The translations under genes and the position numbers were made by a program. Positions 1-10,880 of a DNA stretch of 64,000 nt are shown here, piece by piece (the first letter of the stretch is position 1; every line of letters begins with the position of its first letter). The stretch spans positions 14,530,466 to 14,594,465 of the forward strand of contig NC_092322.1 in assembly GCF_036785885.1 (NCBI RefSeq), in the 5' to 3' direction. The stretch comes from Coffea arabica (taxonomy: Eukaryota > Streptophyta > Magnoliopsida > Gentianales > Rubiaceae). The notes under the pieces were generated by a model, which was given only the letters and a program-made list of their open reading frames with translations, made no database searches and was not told where the DNA came from.

Positions 1-430
1 CCTCATGCATGTCGTTCAATTTCCAGTTGATAGAAGCAAAAAATGATACGACAGCGAGTATCATCATCAATGAGGCCTGGTTTCATGCAAACCTTAATCC
101 AAGAAGTGTGTTTCTATCAATTCATTGACGGACAAAATCAGCATAACCTTGTAAGTTTTATATACACATTTATTCATTTCTTGCTATCTATATATTGCAT
201 CACTCTTAACTTTTGCCAGATACAATGCCAAAAAGTTCTGAGGTTTGCTGCTCAATTTGTTCATAGTAGCAAGACGCCTTCATTACTCTGAGGACTGGAA
301 ACAAAACAATAACTGTTGCAATGCGTGGAAGACAATTTACGGACAATTGGAATATCTTTGTGGCAGAACACCAATTACAGTTTGGAGAAATTTTGGTCTT
401 TGTTCCTGAATCTGTTACTACCTACACTGT

Positions 431-1819
431 TGACAGGTTGTCAGCCTGTGCAATAATAAAAACTTGCTCGACTAAAGTTAATTTCTGTAAATAGTGGTAA
501 GCAGGGTCGAATCCACAGGGACTGGGTGTAACTGTTTGTTTTCAAATTCACAGTAACAAAGGGGATATTTTTGTGCAAAAAGTGACAATCAAAGAAATTC
601 AAATAAAATTTAAGAAACTATTAAAAATTAAATAACTAGGTACTAAAATCAAATAAATGATAACTAAGGATCTAGCCAAGAAATTACTTCAGTAATGGTT
701 CACCTAATTGATCATCGATGCAAAACCAATTCCAATTATTTACTAATAAATAGGTTATAACTGCCAAACAGGCGATGACAGTCAACCCCTCCTTACTATG
801 TCGGTGACTAAGATACGCCCGTTAATTACTGCTCTAATTAGGAAATAATTCTAGGTACGCCCGTAATATTTAATTTTCCAATTGCCTTACGTATTAGAGG
901 AGCCCTATTCTAACCAAATAATGCACTACCAGGGTTATTTCAAATTAACCCGCATATTCCCCTGACACGAATCTAATCATGCCAGTTGTCACTAATTCAG
1001 AGCAATTAAACAATTACGGATTTAATGCCCCAATTGACAATAGATTCCCAAATTAACTAATTATTCGAATCCAAAACAATCAATTAAATGAATAACCACA
1101 AGCACTGTAATCAGGGAATATGCGAATACCAATAAATAAAAGAAAAAGACAAAATTAAATCGATCTCACAAATTTTAGATGAACCGAAGCCTTCGTTGTT
1201 TTTTGACTAGAAAAAGAGATTAGTTCATCTCCGTTGAGGAAAACCCGTGCAAAATTGCAGAATTAATTGTTGCATACATCGTTCCTCCATGCGATGAAGA
1301 GAACCGATTCAATTAAGAATAAAACAAAAGAACTACTAAGGCCAAAGAATGACCAATTGTTTTTTTCGCCTCCTTCGTGCGGCCTCTGATGGGCTAATAA
1401 AATAATACTACTGAGACTACAAACAAGTCTCCTAATTGGAATTGTCCATCCCTCATACTACGGAAAGAAAAGAAATAGGAATTAGCTGAGAAACTAGCTT
1501 TCTCCCTACTTTTTTGCTTGTGGCGGCTGGCTCTCCCAAGGCTCCCAGGAGTCCTCCTCGCAATTGACCTCTATTTCCTCTTTAACCGCGACCAACAAAT
1601 TAGGAGATTTCCTAGTTGACACATTTCTTATTTGTGCTGAACTACCTTTGTCAGTTTAAATCATATTCGGTAAATTTTCACCTTTTTATTACATTTTGCT
1701 CCAAATTCCTGTAATAAGCACAAATACCAAAAGTGAATAGAATCTGACAATTAATCCACATCTGGTAAGGTAATAGGGAAAATTAATTACAAAATAAATA
1801 GCAAAATTGTAACCTATCA
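431..1819 (-). repeat. 3' LTR (in element orientation)
   Basis: This 1389-bp repeat has TG...CA ends and is the partner of 5831-7218. It includes the segment AAGCAGGGTCGAATCCACAG, which is also present in the other copy. The left edge abuts the target duplication ACTGT and the right edge abuts the purine tract of the element. Confidence 0.92.
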
Positions 1820-1836
1820 ATTCCCCCCACACCTAA
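1820..1836 (-). promoter_or_regulatory. Polypurine tract of the retrotransposon
   Basis: Read on the minus strand, the sequence directly next to the 3' LTR is GGTGTGGGGGGAAT, a purine-rich stretch in the place where plus-strand DNA synthesis is primed in LTR elements. Its position fixes the element on the minus strand. Confidence 0.8.
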
Positions 1837-3539
1837 ACCATGCTTGTCCTCAAGCATAAGAACAGTAAACAAATACTAATATTTGACAATGGCTATTGTT
1901 CCACTTACCATATTGCCAAGATACCAAGAAAAATATGTCAAACATCAGTGATCAAAACCCAAGAAACATCACTACGGTTAGCTTCTAAACCACAAACTCC
2001 TCTAATTTCAGGTTAATTAATCCAAGAAGAAGAAATGACACACAACATTTATCAACAAATGGTCCAACTATTAACCAAAATTTTAACATTAAATCTATAA
2101 ATCGGCAAGTTGATTTTTATTATACACTAACACAACATTCACTTTTGTTTCATGTTTTTTTATTTTTTTGTTTTTTTAATAGTAACACAAGACTTAGTCT
2201 CTGGCCATTGGAGTTTTTTTACGCGAACTCCAATATTTGTCAGATGAAAAAAACCTGGTTACTCAGCTCCTATCGCCACGTGATCATGTACTCATAGCAA
2301 TCACTACTTTATGACGCGAGAATCAATACTTTTGGTGAAGATCCCCAGTTACTCGGTAGTAAAGACTAGCAGAGTACAGTCAACTTTTATTCACAACTAA
2401 ATAACACAAAAATCAAAAGAAATTTTGCATCAGCTAGCCTCATTTTCAAACATTGAGAACTAAGGTTAATAATCGGACCAATTCACATGAAAATGCCAAC
2501 AATCATTTCCTATGCTTAGGAAAGTTAACCAAAAATTATAAGAGTAAAACAATCACCGATATTCACCAAAGAGATGTTTTTTGACTCAACCACATTAACT
2601 TGATACACTTTTATTATTAAAATTTGACAATAGCAGAAATAGAGGCAACAATCCAACATCAAACTTGACAGTCATAGGAGAGCTAGACAGATAAATGACA
2701 AAAAGTAAACGAAAACTAGACAAATAACAAACTAAAAATAAAAGAAAAATATCTGAAAACTAAGAACTAGAAAAATTAACATCATAACTGCTCCTCCCCA
2801 CACCTAAATCCTACATTGTTCTCAATGGAGATAATAAAGTAATTAAAGTGAAGAGAACAATGAAACTTCCCTCTCGAGTTGCGAAGGGGTAGGCGGGAAC
2901 GGTAGAGAAAAACTGATGTGGCGGAAGTATGCACCCAAATGTTGAGATATTTTAACTCAATTCAACCAATAAATACAAAATTCTGTCCACCCAAAATCTC
3001 AACAAAGTCTCCAATTGGACAGTGAATATCTCAACTCAAAATCGACAGTTCCAGCAATAGCAATTTAGAAATTTGACAATAACCACACAATCACAAGTTT
3101 TTTTCTTTTCAATCAGGAGGCCAACCTAATAGAAATAACAAATGCTAGGCAAAATACCCTAACTAGTACCACTGGTGCACGCACAAGTAGGAAACAATTC
3201 AAACAATCAATCCAAATCACTTGATAAATCCAAACACACCGATCAATACCGAAAATTAGAAGAAATCAAAATGAGAATCAATTGGCAATCAACTCTCAAA
3301 TCACCCCTAATGCTCCCAAACAAATGAACTGCCAAATGCAACGGCAACGACCAACCCAAAAATGCTATAGAAACCCCAAACAAAGCACAAGTGAAAAACA
3401 TGCTAGTCACCTTCTACTATTATGCACCAAGGAACCCAAGAAAACAGCAACAAAATCCAACAATTTGAGACCCAGAAAAAGATTAACGAGGGAGAAATTT
3501 GAATATCTCCACCTGTCAAAGATAGGCAGGTGGTGACAG

Positions 3540-4150
3540 GAGCGGGGCTGCTAGTGGAGGTATGCGAGAGGTGGAGTGTGAGCTGCGTGGCTGGAGGGTA
3601 GAGATACTGTGGGTGGCAGTGCTTGCTGGCAGACGGCAAGTTGAAATAGTCGGCAGGAGAGAGCGAGTGAGCAGAGATGCGACCGTGACCTGTGGTCGAT
3701 TGCGAAGAAAAATGAGACAGCCGCGAGAGTGGCGGCAGCGTCAAGCCAAAGGCGGCGGCGCCCTGTCTTGGAGGCTCGAGGACATGGGAGAACACGCGCG
3801 CGCTGGCGGAGGAGAGGGTGTTGCGACGAGCTAGGCTGCTACAGCTGGTGGGCGAGCTGGTTTGCGTAAGGGCAACGGAGAACTGGTGAAGCCGCCGGCG
3901 CTGTGAGGAAGATGGCCGCGTAGCGCGCAACGGCGGCGCGCTTGACAGGGACGGATGGCGGCAGCAGTCGTGGAAGGAGAGAGAGACAAAGGGAAAGCAC
4001 GCGGACAAGGGAGGCGCGCGGCGGGCGACAGCGAAGAAGGTACGGTGAGTGGCGGCGCACGTTTCTTGTCCACGGTGGTCTGGGTGACTGGCGGCGTGCG
4101 TTGCGTGAGGGAGAAAGATGGATGGCAGCGACGTGTGGAGTTTCAGTCAA
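3540..4150. other. GC-rich island inside the retrotransposon
   Basis: About 600 bp rich in GGCGG and GTGGCGGC motifs stand out against the AT-rich element around them. Open frames exist on both strands but give low-complexity Arg/Ser/Pro or Gly/Arg sequences with no recognisable domain, so I do not call a gene. The island lies between the 3' LTR and the gag remnants, where the 3' untranslated part of an Athila/Tat-type element would be. It could be a captured host exon or a family-specific spacer; the sequence alone does not decide. Confidence 0.6.
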
Positions 4151-4406
4151 ACAGGAGAAAGAAACAAGAAAGAAGAAAGAAAGAAAAGAGAGAGAAAGAA
4201 AAAAAATAAAATAGTTTTTGATTTTTTTTCTTTCATTTTTTTTCATTTTTGAAGATACGGCCAAATTGAAATTTTTCTCTTTTTTTCTTTTTTTCTTTTC
4301 CTTTTTTTTTAACAAAATATTTTTTAAAAATTCAAAATTTGAGATCAAAATACCTCGAAATTTCTCGAGATTTGAATACTTACCTTTCCCGTGAACATGA
4401 CGCAGA

Positions 4407-4502
4407 CACATCAAAAAGGCAAGAACCCTTCTGATCATGAGCTCTTCATACGCGCACGTCAAAAAGGCAAGAACCCTTCTAATCATGCGCTCTCCATACG
4501 AC
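4407..4502. repeat. 48-bp tandem duplication
   Basis: Two adjacent 48-bp units, each containing TCAAAAAGGCAAGAACCCTT, differ by a few bases (GATCATGAGCTCTTCATACG against AATCATGCGCTCTCCATACG). They lie inside the retrotransposon interior. Read on the minus strand they give a repeated MIRRVLAFL peptide, but no gene is evident. Confidence 0.8.
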
Positions 4503-4696
4503 ATGGCGCAGGCACGTCATGTCAGAGAGATACCTATGAGTCATCAAAAATGAAAATTGAATCAAGAAATTAGTCAAACTCAAAGAAAACATATTTAAAC
4601 TGTCGAATAAAATCGAACAAACAACTAAAAGAAATTGGGTTGCCTCCCAATGAGCGCCTTTCTTTGATGTTTTTGGCTAGACATTGTCATGTTTGT

Positions 4697-5059
4697 TCAG
4701 GGAGGATAAAATCTTGTGGCTCGTTTTAATGTTTCATCCTCTATATAGTCCTGATAGCCCTTGTAAATAGAGTAATCCTTGAGCACACGAGCTACGATCT
4801 TCCATGAGTTAGTAGATGGCGCCAAACCAGTCAACAATAATCTGGATTCTTCACTCACTCCTCCATCACACACGTTTATTGGTTCAAGATATTTTGTCAT
4901 TGCCACTTTTAACTTATTTCTGTCATGAAATTCAAATTTTTTTGGTATAATAAAATCAATCTCATTAACAGGAATTGAAGAATAAGAATCAGGAGAATAT
5001 TGATTAAGGAATGGAGAAGATGTCACCGCATTTGGAGATTGTTCATTGGATTCATTCAC
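4697..5059 (-). CDS. Unidentified 120-aa reading frame inside the retrotransposon
   Basis: This open frame lies downstream of the gag remnant in element orientation and ends near the conserved plant-retroelement segment GGGTTGCCTCCCAATGAGCG (about 4637-4656). The product is acidic and Ser/Asn-rich at its N terminus with a Lys-rich middle (FIIPKKFEFHDRNKLKVAM). I do not recognise a domain. It is probably the residue of an internal region after loss of pol, and it may not be translated. Confidence 0.35.
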   Translation of the reverse strand: MNESNEQSPNAVTSSPFLNQYSPDSYSSIPVNEIDFIIPKKFEFHDRNKLKVAMTKYLEPINVCDGGVSEESRLLLTGLAPSTNSWKIVARVLKDYSIYKGYQDYIEDETLKRATRFYPP

Positions 5060-5108
5060 TTGGACGAGTTAATGTTGGGGTCTTATTTCTTGCACTTCAA
5101 CTTTCTTT

Positions 5109-5435
5109 TCAATTACATCTTTTAGATCCATTTTTTTGAGACTCTTGTAGCTTCATATCACTTGTCAGGATAATTGCACTCTCATCTTCTTCAAGGTCGA
5201 TGTTGGTCTGTGAGGGCAATTTTTCACTCATGTGAGAAGCTAATTGAGTTATCTTGGATGTCAATAGATGCACTTGATCCGCTATCTCGGATATCACTAG
5301 TTGCACTTGATCCGCCATCACTTGTATCTCCTGATGAAATCGATATGTATTAGCAGCTAGTAGTTCAATTATTTTTTCAAGAGACATACCTGATATGGCT
5401 GATGGCTGTGGAAACTCTTGTTGTTGAAAATCCAT
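5109..5435 (-). pseudogene. gag C-terminal remnant of the LTR retrotransposon
   Basis: The 108-aa frame has the layout of the gag C-terminal part in plant Ty3/gypsy elements: MSLEKIIELLAANTYRFHQE, then a coiled stretch with repeated DQV motifs, then KLPSQTNIDLEEDESAIIL, which corresponds to the familiar LPSQT...AITLRSGK stretch. Here the usual RSGK is degraded to TSDMK. No zinc knuckle is visible. Gag would form the particle shell that packages element RNA; this copy is too short and degraded to do so. Confidence 0.6.
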
Positions 5436-5799
5436 TGGCCTGGTCGCATAATTAAAATTGAAATTATTCCACCATCCTTGATCATACCTGTTTAAGTAAG
5501 GGTCATACCACGTTTGAAATCGAGGTGAAAAATCTCCAAAAGTATCAATTGGAACACTTAGGTTATCTTGAAATGCGGGGCATGTGTAAGTTGATTAACC
5601 TGAGGCAAAATAAGTTTCACAATTTGCAACAGTCGATTGATCATTAGAAAGAACACTAGTCTCATAACCCCATTTAGGAATAAAGTCCAATCTATCATCA
5701 AAATACGGAATATTAGCAGCCATAAACTATATAAAAAAAATAAGAGAAAAATACATAAAAATGAAAACAATATGAACTAAAAAAGAAACAAATTAATCT

Positions 5800-5826
5800 G
5801 GCACCAGTCCCCGACAACGGCGCCAA
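5800..5826 (-). promoter_or_regulatory. Primer-binding site of the retrotransposon
   Basis: On the minus strand the bases just inside the 5' LTR read TGGCGCCGTTGTCGGGGACT. This resembles the TGGCGCCGTTGCCGGGGA site usually ascribed to tRNA-Asp priming in Athila/Tat elements, with one change (C to T). A short A-rich gap separates it from the LTR end at 5831. Confidence 0.8.
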
Positions 5827-5830
5827 AAAT

Positions 5831-7218
5831 TGACAGGTTGTCAGCCTGTGCAATAATAAAAACCTGCTCAACTAAAGTTAATTTCTGTAAATAGTGGTAA
5901 GCAGGGTCGAATCCACAGGGATTGGGTGTAACTATTTCTTTTCAAATTCACAGTAACAAAAGGGGTGTTTTGTGCAAAAAGTGACAATCAAAGAAATTCA
6001 AATAAAATCTAAGAAACTATTAAAAATTAAATAATTAGGTACTAAAATCAAATGAATGATAACTAAGGATTTAGCCAAGAAATAATTTCAACAATGGTTC
6101 ACCTAATTGATTATCGATGCAAAACCAATTCCAATTATTTACTAATAAATAGGTTATAATTGCCAAACAAACAATGACAGTCAACCCCTCCTTACTGTGT
6201 CGGTGACTAAAGTACGCACATTAATCACTGCTCTAATTAGGAAATAATTCTAGGTACGCCCGTAAGATTTAATTTTTCAATTGCCTTATGTATTAGAGAA
6301 ACCCTATTCTAACCAAATAATGCACTTCCAGGGTTATTTCAGATTAACCCGCGTATTCCCCTGACACGAATCTAATCATGCCAGTTGTCACTAATTCAGA
6401 GCAATTAAACAATTACGGATTTAATGCCCCAATTGATAATAGATTTCTAAATTAACTAATTATCCGGATCCAAGACAATCAATTAATTGAACAACCACAA
6501 GCACTGTAACCAGGGAATATGCGAATACCAATAAATAAAAGATAAAGATAAAATTAAATCGATCTCATAATTTTTAGATGTACCGAAACCTTCATTGTTT
6601 CTTGACTAGAAAAAGAGATTAATTCATCTCCGTTGAGGAAAACCCGTGCAAAATTGCAGAATTAATTGTTGCATACATCATTCCTCCATGCGATGAAGAG
6701 AGCCAATTCAATTAAGAATAGAACAAAAGAACTGCTAAGGCCAAAGAATGACCAATTGTCTTTTTCGCCTCCTTTGTGCGGCCTCTGATGGCCTAATAAA
6801 ATAATACTACTAAGACTAAAAACAAGTCTCCTAATTGGGATTGTCCATCCCTCATACTACGGAAAGAAAAGAAATAGGAATTAGCCGAGAAACTAGCTTT
6901 CTCCCTACTTTTTTGCTTGTGGCGGCTGGCTCTCCCAAGGCTCTCTGGAGTCCTCCTCGCAATTGACCTCTATTTCCTCTTTAACCGCGGCCAACAAACT
7001 AGGAGATTTCCTAGTTGACACATTTCTTATTTGTGCTGAACTACCTTTGTCAATTCAAATCATATTCGGTAAATTTTCACCTTTTTATCACATTTTGCTC
7101 CAAATTCCTGTAATAAGCACAAATACCAAAAGTGAATAGAATCTGACAATTAATCCACATCTGGTAAGGTAATAGGGAAAATTAATTACAAAATAAATTG
7201 CAAAATTGTAACCTATCA
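5831..7218 (-). repeat. 5' LTR (in element orientation)
   Basis: This 1388-bp repeat has the same ends as 431-1819. In element orientation it would carry the promoter, and the primer-binding site lies just inside it. Its right edge abuts the target duplication ACTGT at 7219-7223. Confidence 0.92.
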
Positions 7219-7314
7219 ACTGTTCTAATCTTTGATAGACATTGTGAAGAAAAACATTTCCCATGGTATGACAGTTTTTATGTGTATTCTATCATAGGAG
7301 GTGCAGTAATTTAG

Positions 7315-7774
7315 TTGTAATCCAATGAACATCTTCCCTAAACTTAGCTTGTCTAATGAACATTTAGTTTGAGGACTCCGTTTATTCCTCTATTATCCTA
7401 TTCTGCGTGTATATCTGTGGTTTACAATATACATTCCTAAAAAATGATATGCTTCATAGACGGAGCTTCATTTATAGTTGACACATGCTTACAAATAAAA
7501 TATGCACCATATAAGTAGCTTTGTGAAGCTTCATCTACAGCTTGTAGATAGTTCCATGGAATATACACTATATCACTGACTCGTTCTTATATCTCCAACG
7601 TTTTCTCCCCAAGTAGCAGAAAAGGAATTGAGTATGGGCTTTTGATCTAGACATAATAAAGAACATCCTCACTGCATTTCCCTTTAAAAGATGGATACTT
7701 TGCACTTAACCTTACAAAAATATTCCTTATTCATGAATACGGCTTATGCAGCACACTTTCCATCCTTTTCTATG
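7315..7774. other. 3' flank of the B3 gene, no other gene seen
   Basis: This is AT-rich sequence after the B3 stop codon. It probably holds the 3' untranslated region and intergenic DNA. No open frame, repeat or motif that I can support is present. Confidence 0.5.
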
Positions 7775-7782
7775 CCATAAAG

Positions 7783-8989
7783 TAGAGCTGGCAATTATAC
7801 CCAAAACCCAACAACCCACCCAACTCACCCACTAATTTGAGAGGTTGGGTTGGGTAAGTTGGGTATTGGGTAAATTTTGAGTTGGGTAATAAAAATCCAT
7901 ATATATTTTGGGCGGTTTGGGTATTTGTGTTGGGTACCCATTTCCCAACTTTTCCCTCTTTGTATGTTTTCTATGCAAATATAACCCATCCTGTTGACAC
8001 ATGGAAAAAGACATTCTTGTGTACAAAACTGTTACCACCACCCCCAAAAAAACCCCCCCCGGGGCAAAAAAAAAAGTGTTAATTTTTGGAGTAAGTTCCC
8101 TGTATTTTGGTTGGACTTGTTGATGGTTTAGTAAAGGGGTTAGCAATTATCATTTGAACGTAATTTGACCTCTGCTATAGTAGAGCAAGAATCATCAGCC
8201 TATGACTAGTTGACCGAGAGTCGTCCCTATGGCAAATATATATCAATAAACATTTCTGAGACAAGTGTTGTAAAAATTCGTTTATGGAGCGATTAAATAT
8301 TGAAGTAATAGCCAAATTTTTGTTAATCCCTTCACGAAAGATTTGTATGCTAAATGTTGAAATTATAAAGATATGGTTTCTTGAAAGCTTATTATTTGAC
8401 AAGAGATTCTTTGTTATAATTTTTTCCGTTACACTCGTTACATTATTTAGTTGATTGACATGTGTTCCATGCAATAATAAATAAGAATTTGAGTTTTAAA
8501 ATATCTCTTAGTTTGGACCAAAACTATACCCAGTTTGAAAATCCTTACTTGTATAAAAAAATAGTGAGTTCATCCAAGTAGTTTAAATAGTTAGAATGTG
8601 TGTGTATTTGTGAAAGTATATTAGTGTGTATTGTAATGTGTTTGTATGTGTAAAAATAATATATTTCAAAAAATCTTAAAAAGTGAGTATATTTTTGTGT
8701 CTATGAGTGTTTTAGTGTGTAAAATTATGTGTATATATGTGAAAATGTGTTTATGTGTGTGAAATTTTTTTTTTTTGTATGTGAAAATGTATTTGAAAGA
8801 GTTTATGTATCAAAATCTATTAATTAATATATTGGGTCATATTTGGGTCATGGGTTTGAGATGACCCAATATGACTCAACCCAAAATTAACCCATTCTAA
8901 AGTTGGACAGGTTGGGTGTAACCCATTTAAATGAAAACCCAACACCAACCCGCCCAAAATCCGTCCAACCCGCCCAATTGCCAGGTATA
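7783..8989. mobile_element. Non-autonomous hAT-type element, 1207 bp
   Basis: A perfect 8-bp target duplication CCATAAAG flanks it (7775-7782 and 8990-8997). The terminal inverted repeats are imperfect: TAGAGCTGGCAATT on the left, TATACCTGGCAATT for the right end read on the other strand. Subterminal regions are packed with CCCAAC/GTTGGG motifs on both sides, typical of hAT subterminal transposase-binding arrays. The interior has no transposase, so it depends on an autonomous relative. The interior is also AT-rich with TGTGTGTATTTGTG-like runs near 8600-8760. Confidence 0.88.
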
Positions 8990-9309
8990 CCATAAAGCAT
9001 TAACGCGATCTCTTAATTTAGTCCAGCAAGAAACAACTTCAAAGCACAGTTTTAAACACTGATTAGATTTTAAAAAAAAAAAAAAAGAATGTTATTCAGT
9101 CCTTTTCCCGTACAGCGCCAATATCTATCATTTGATCCTCGGCATATTTATAATTTACCATCATGCGCGAGCATGGTGATCATCTCCTAGTGAAACCAAA
9201 ACAATGAATCAATGTGAACATCATAGCAATCATGTGAAAAGCTGAAACAGAAGCCAAAACATGAAACATGACCAAAACCTGGAGTTGAAACACGAAGCCA
9301 TGTATTCAG

Positions 9310-9892
9310 CTCTGTTTTGAAACTCGGACCGGACCGGCCGGTCGGACCGGGAACCGGCCAGGTAGCCGGTCCGAGTCTTATTAAAAAACCGGAAATTTAA
9401 AACCCGGTCAAAAACCGGGTTTGACCGGAAAAAAATCGATTTTTCCGGTTCAACAGTAATTTTTAAAAAAAAAAAAATTCAAACTGTATAATATTATGTT
9501 TTGACCCCCTAAATTGTTAAAACTTATCGATATACCTCAAATATTTGATACTTTATAAATATTGTCCTAAAATTTGATGTTATTTTTCAATTAAACTCAT
9601 AATTTTAATTCTAAACTTGTTAATATTTATTAAATAATATAAATTGCTACTTAATTGTTCTAATTTCTTTATATTTTCTTGTTAAATATATTTGAAACAT
9701 CAAATATATATGAATATACCTTTTTTAATATCAATATATTATTAGATATTATAAATATAATATTTTAATTTTTAAATAATTTTTATTTATGACGTCATCC
9801 GGTTCGACCCCTATCGACCTCCGGTCGAACCCATTGACCCCTGACCCCTGACCTTGGCCGAGTCGCTATCCGGTCCGATTCTGAAAATATAG
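9310..9892. mobile_element. hAT-type MITE, 583 bp
   Basis: A perfect 8-bp duplication GTATTCAG flanks it (9302-9309 and 9893-9900). The ends are CTCTGTTTTGAAACTCGGAC on the left and CTATATTTTCAGAATCGGAC for the right end on the other strand, sharing CGGACCGG. Subterminal CCGGTCCG/CCGGTTCG clusters on both sides contrast with an AT-rich core. There is no coding capacity. Confidence 0.88.
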
Positions 9893-10190
9893 GTATTCAG
9901 TACAAAAGTGAACGATCAGCCAATTCAAGTTTGACCAAAGTGGGACCCAATGAATTCAATGTAACCAAAGAGAACTCTTATTGCATGATCTATTAAACCT
10001 TTTCTTCACAAATACCACATGAATTTAATTTGGATTCGTGCTGCAAAAAAAAAATTCCGAAAATATTAGATCTAGTAGATCCAATACAAACGACATAGGA
10101 GCAGTCATAATTGATAATCTTTAAACTAAAACTTTCAAAGACTACAAATTATGGATTTAAAACTTAACGATTCAAAATCTGATATTGGTT

Positions 10191-10698
10191 GCTCTAATAC
10201 CACTTGTAGGAGTTTCCAAGATCTCAATATCATATATTTGAATACAACTGTAATATAATCGCGGAAGCATACCTGGATTCATATTGACAAACTGCTACTT
10301 GAATTCCTAGAGATTTTTGGGTGGTCTTCCAGGTCAACACGTATTTGCTATTCTCTTGAAAGAATCCTTTAATTTCTCTCTAGTATGTTTCCTATGATGG
10401 ATATCAGGAAAGAGTTATTTTGTGATATTAGAAAATACGACGATAAGAATACGTGTAATTTGGGGATCATAATCCTATTTATAGATAACTTTTTTGTTAT
10501 CTTTTGGACTCCTATTTCAGCCCATCATAAAAAAATAGGAATTGCTCTTAAGTCTTTGCACATTAAAGGTCTATATCCTATTAGATACATTAAAGCCCAA
10601 ATCATTATTGATCACTTTAATTGGACTTAATCATATTTGACAGTCTGCAACACATAATTATTCATATATAAGTCCAATATTGGATTAAAGATTCAACA
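10191..10698 (-). mobile_element. LTR retrotransposon remnant: primer-binding site plus one LTR
   Basis: On the minus strand 10202-10191 reads TGGTATTAGAGC, one base from the tRNA-iMet-type site TGGTATCAGAGC. Two bases beyond it begins a stretch with TG...CA ends (10205-10698, about 494 bp), as expected for the 5' LTR of a minus-strand element. No second LTR or coding region was found, so the rest is deleted or lies beyond recognition to the left. The right edge joins a receptor-kinase fragment. The right boundary is uncertain. Confidence 0.5.
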
Positions 10699-10699
10699 C

Positions 10700-10880
10700 T
10701 TATAAGCCCATACCTAATTTCTACGAACATAAACTCCGGCAATTATAGATATTAGAACTCCTAGAACAGCAAGAGAAATCCCATAGGGACATAGACATGA
10801 AATACTTCCTTTTTGCATTTTAGAAGATTACTTGACCATGCCAAGAGCAATATTCGAGTCAATTGCTCCTTAAGGTTCAT
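10700..10880 (-). pseudogene. Receptor-kinase gene fragment (transmembrane region)
   Basis: The sequence is close to 20635-20835 within the second receptor kinase: it contains the same transmembrane-region stretch (TTTCTACGAACATAAACTCC and CCAAGAACAGCAAGGGAAATCCC in near-identical form) and then CAAGAGCAATATTCGAGTCA. An internal stretch of about 38 bases present in the kinase genes is missing. Neither the kinase domain nor the lectin domain is present. It is directly followed by the 3' flank of RING copy 1, the same order (kinase, then RING) as at 19683-24562. It is therefore the stump of a third kinase gene in the cluster. Confidence 0.8.

Larger units (their letters stand above)
431..7218 (-). 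mobile_element. Non-autonomous LTR retrotransposon (Ty3/gypsy Athila/Tat-like), complete ends
   Basis: Two direct repeats of about 1.39 kb (431-1819 and 5831-7218), each starting TGACAGGTTG and ending ACCTATCA, enclose about 4.0 kb. The element is flanked by a perfect 5-bp duplication ACTGT (426-430 and 7219-7223). A primer-binding site beside the right repeat and a purine tract beside the left repeat show that it is oriented on the minus strand. The interior keeps gag-like remnants close to the primer site, but no protease, reverse transcriptase, RNase H or integrase is recognisable, so it would need enzymes from a relative. The repeats differ by several substitutions and small indels per hundred bases, so it is not a very recent insertion. 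It sits inside a B3-domain gene. Confidence 0.92.
60..7314 (+). pseudogene. B3-domain gene (REM-like), frameshifted and split by an LTR retrotransposon
   Basis: B3 domains bind DNA in plant transcription factors. Seen here: an exon ending at 150 with residues FYQFIDGQNQHNL, a small intron 151-219 (GTAAG...TTTTGCCAG), then an exon that reads VLRFAAQFVHSSK, LRTGNKTITVAMRGRQF, and NWNIFVAEHQLQFGEILVF up to 430. These match the B3 order: an N-terminal FYxxxxxG strand, a RFxxxFV segment, then TxxMRGRxFxxNWxxFVxxxxLxxGxxLVF. At 431-7218 a retrotransposon interrupts the last part; after its target duplication the same frame continues from 7224 as VLIFDRHCEEKHFPWY and stops with TAG at 7312-7314. Independently, the frame shifts between about 281 and 293: TGA at 289-291 closes the first frame and the LRTGNK frame begins beside it. 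The 5' end lies outside the window. Family assignment is firm; the REM subgroup is inference. Confidence 0.75.

Noticed and set aside
500..530. GGTCGAATCC in the LTRs as a tRNA B box
   Set aside because: No A box or cloverleaf could be made around it; the phrase is part of the LTR and occurs identically in both repeats.
3403..4504. Long open frames on both strands of the GC-rich island inside the retrotransposon
   Set aside because: They overlap on opposite strands, are low-complexity Arg/Ser/Pro or Gly/Arg, and have no domain; GC-rich DNA lacks stop codons by composition.
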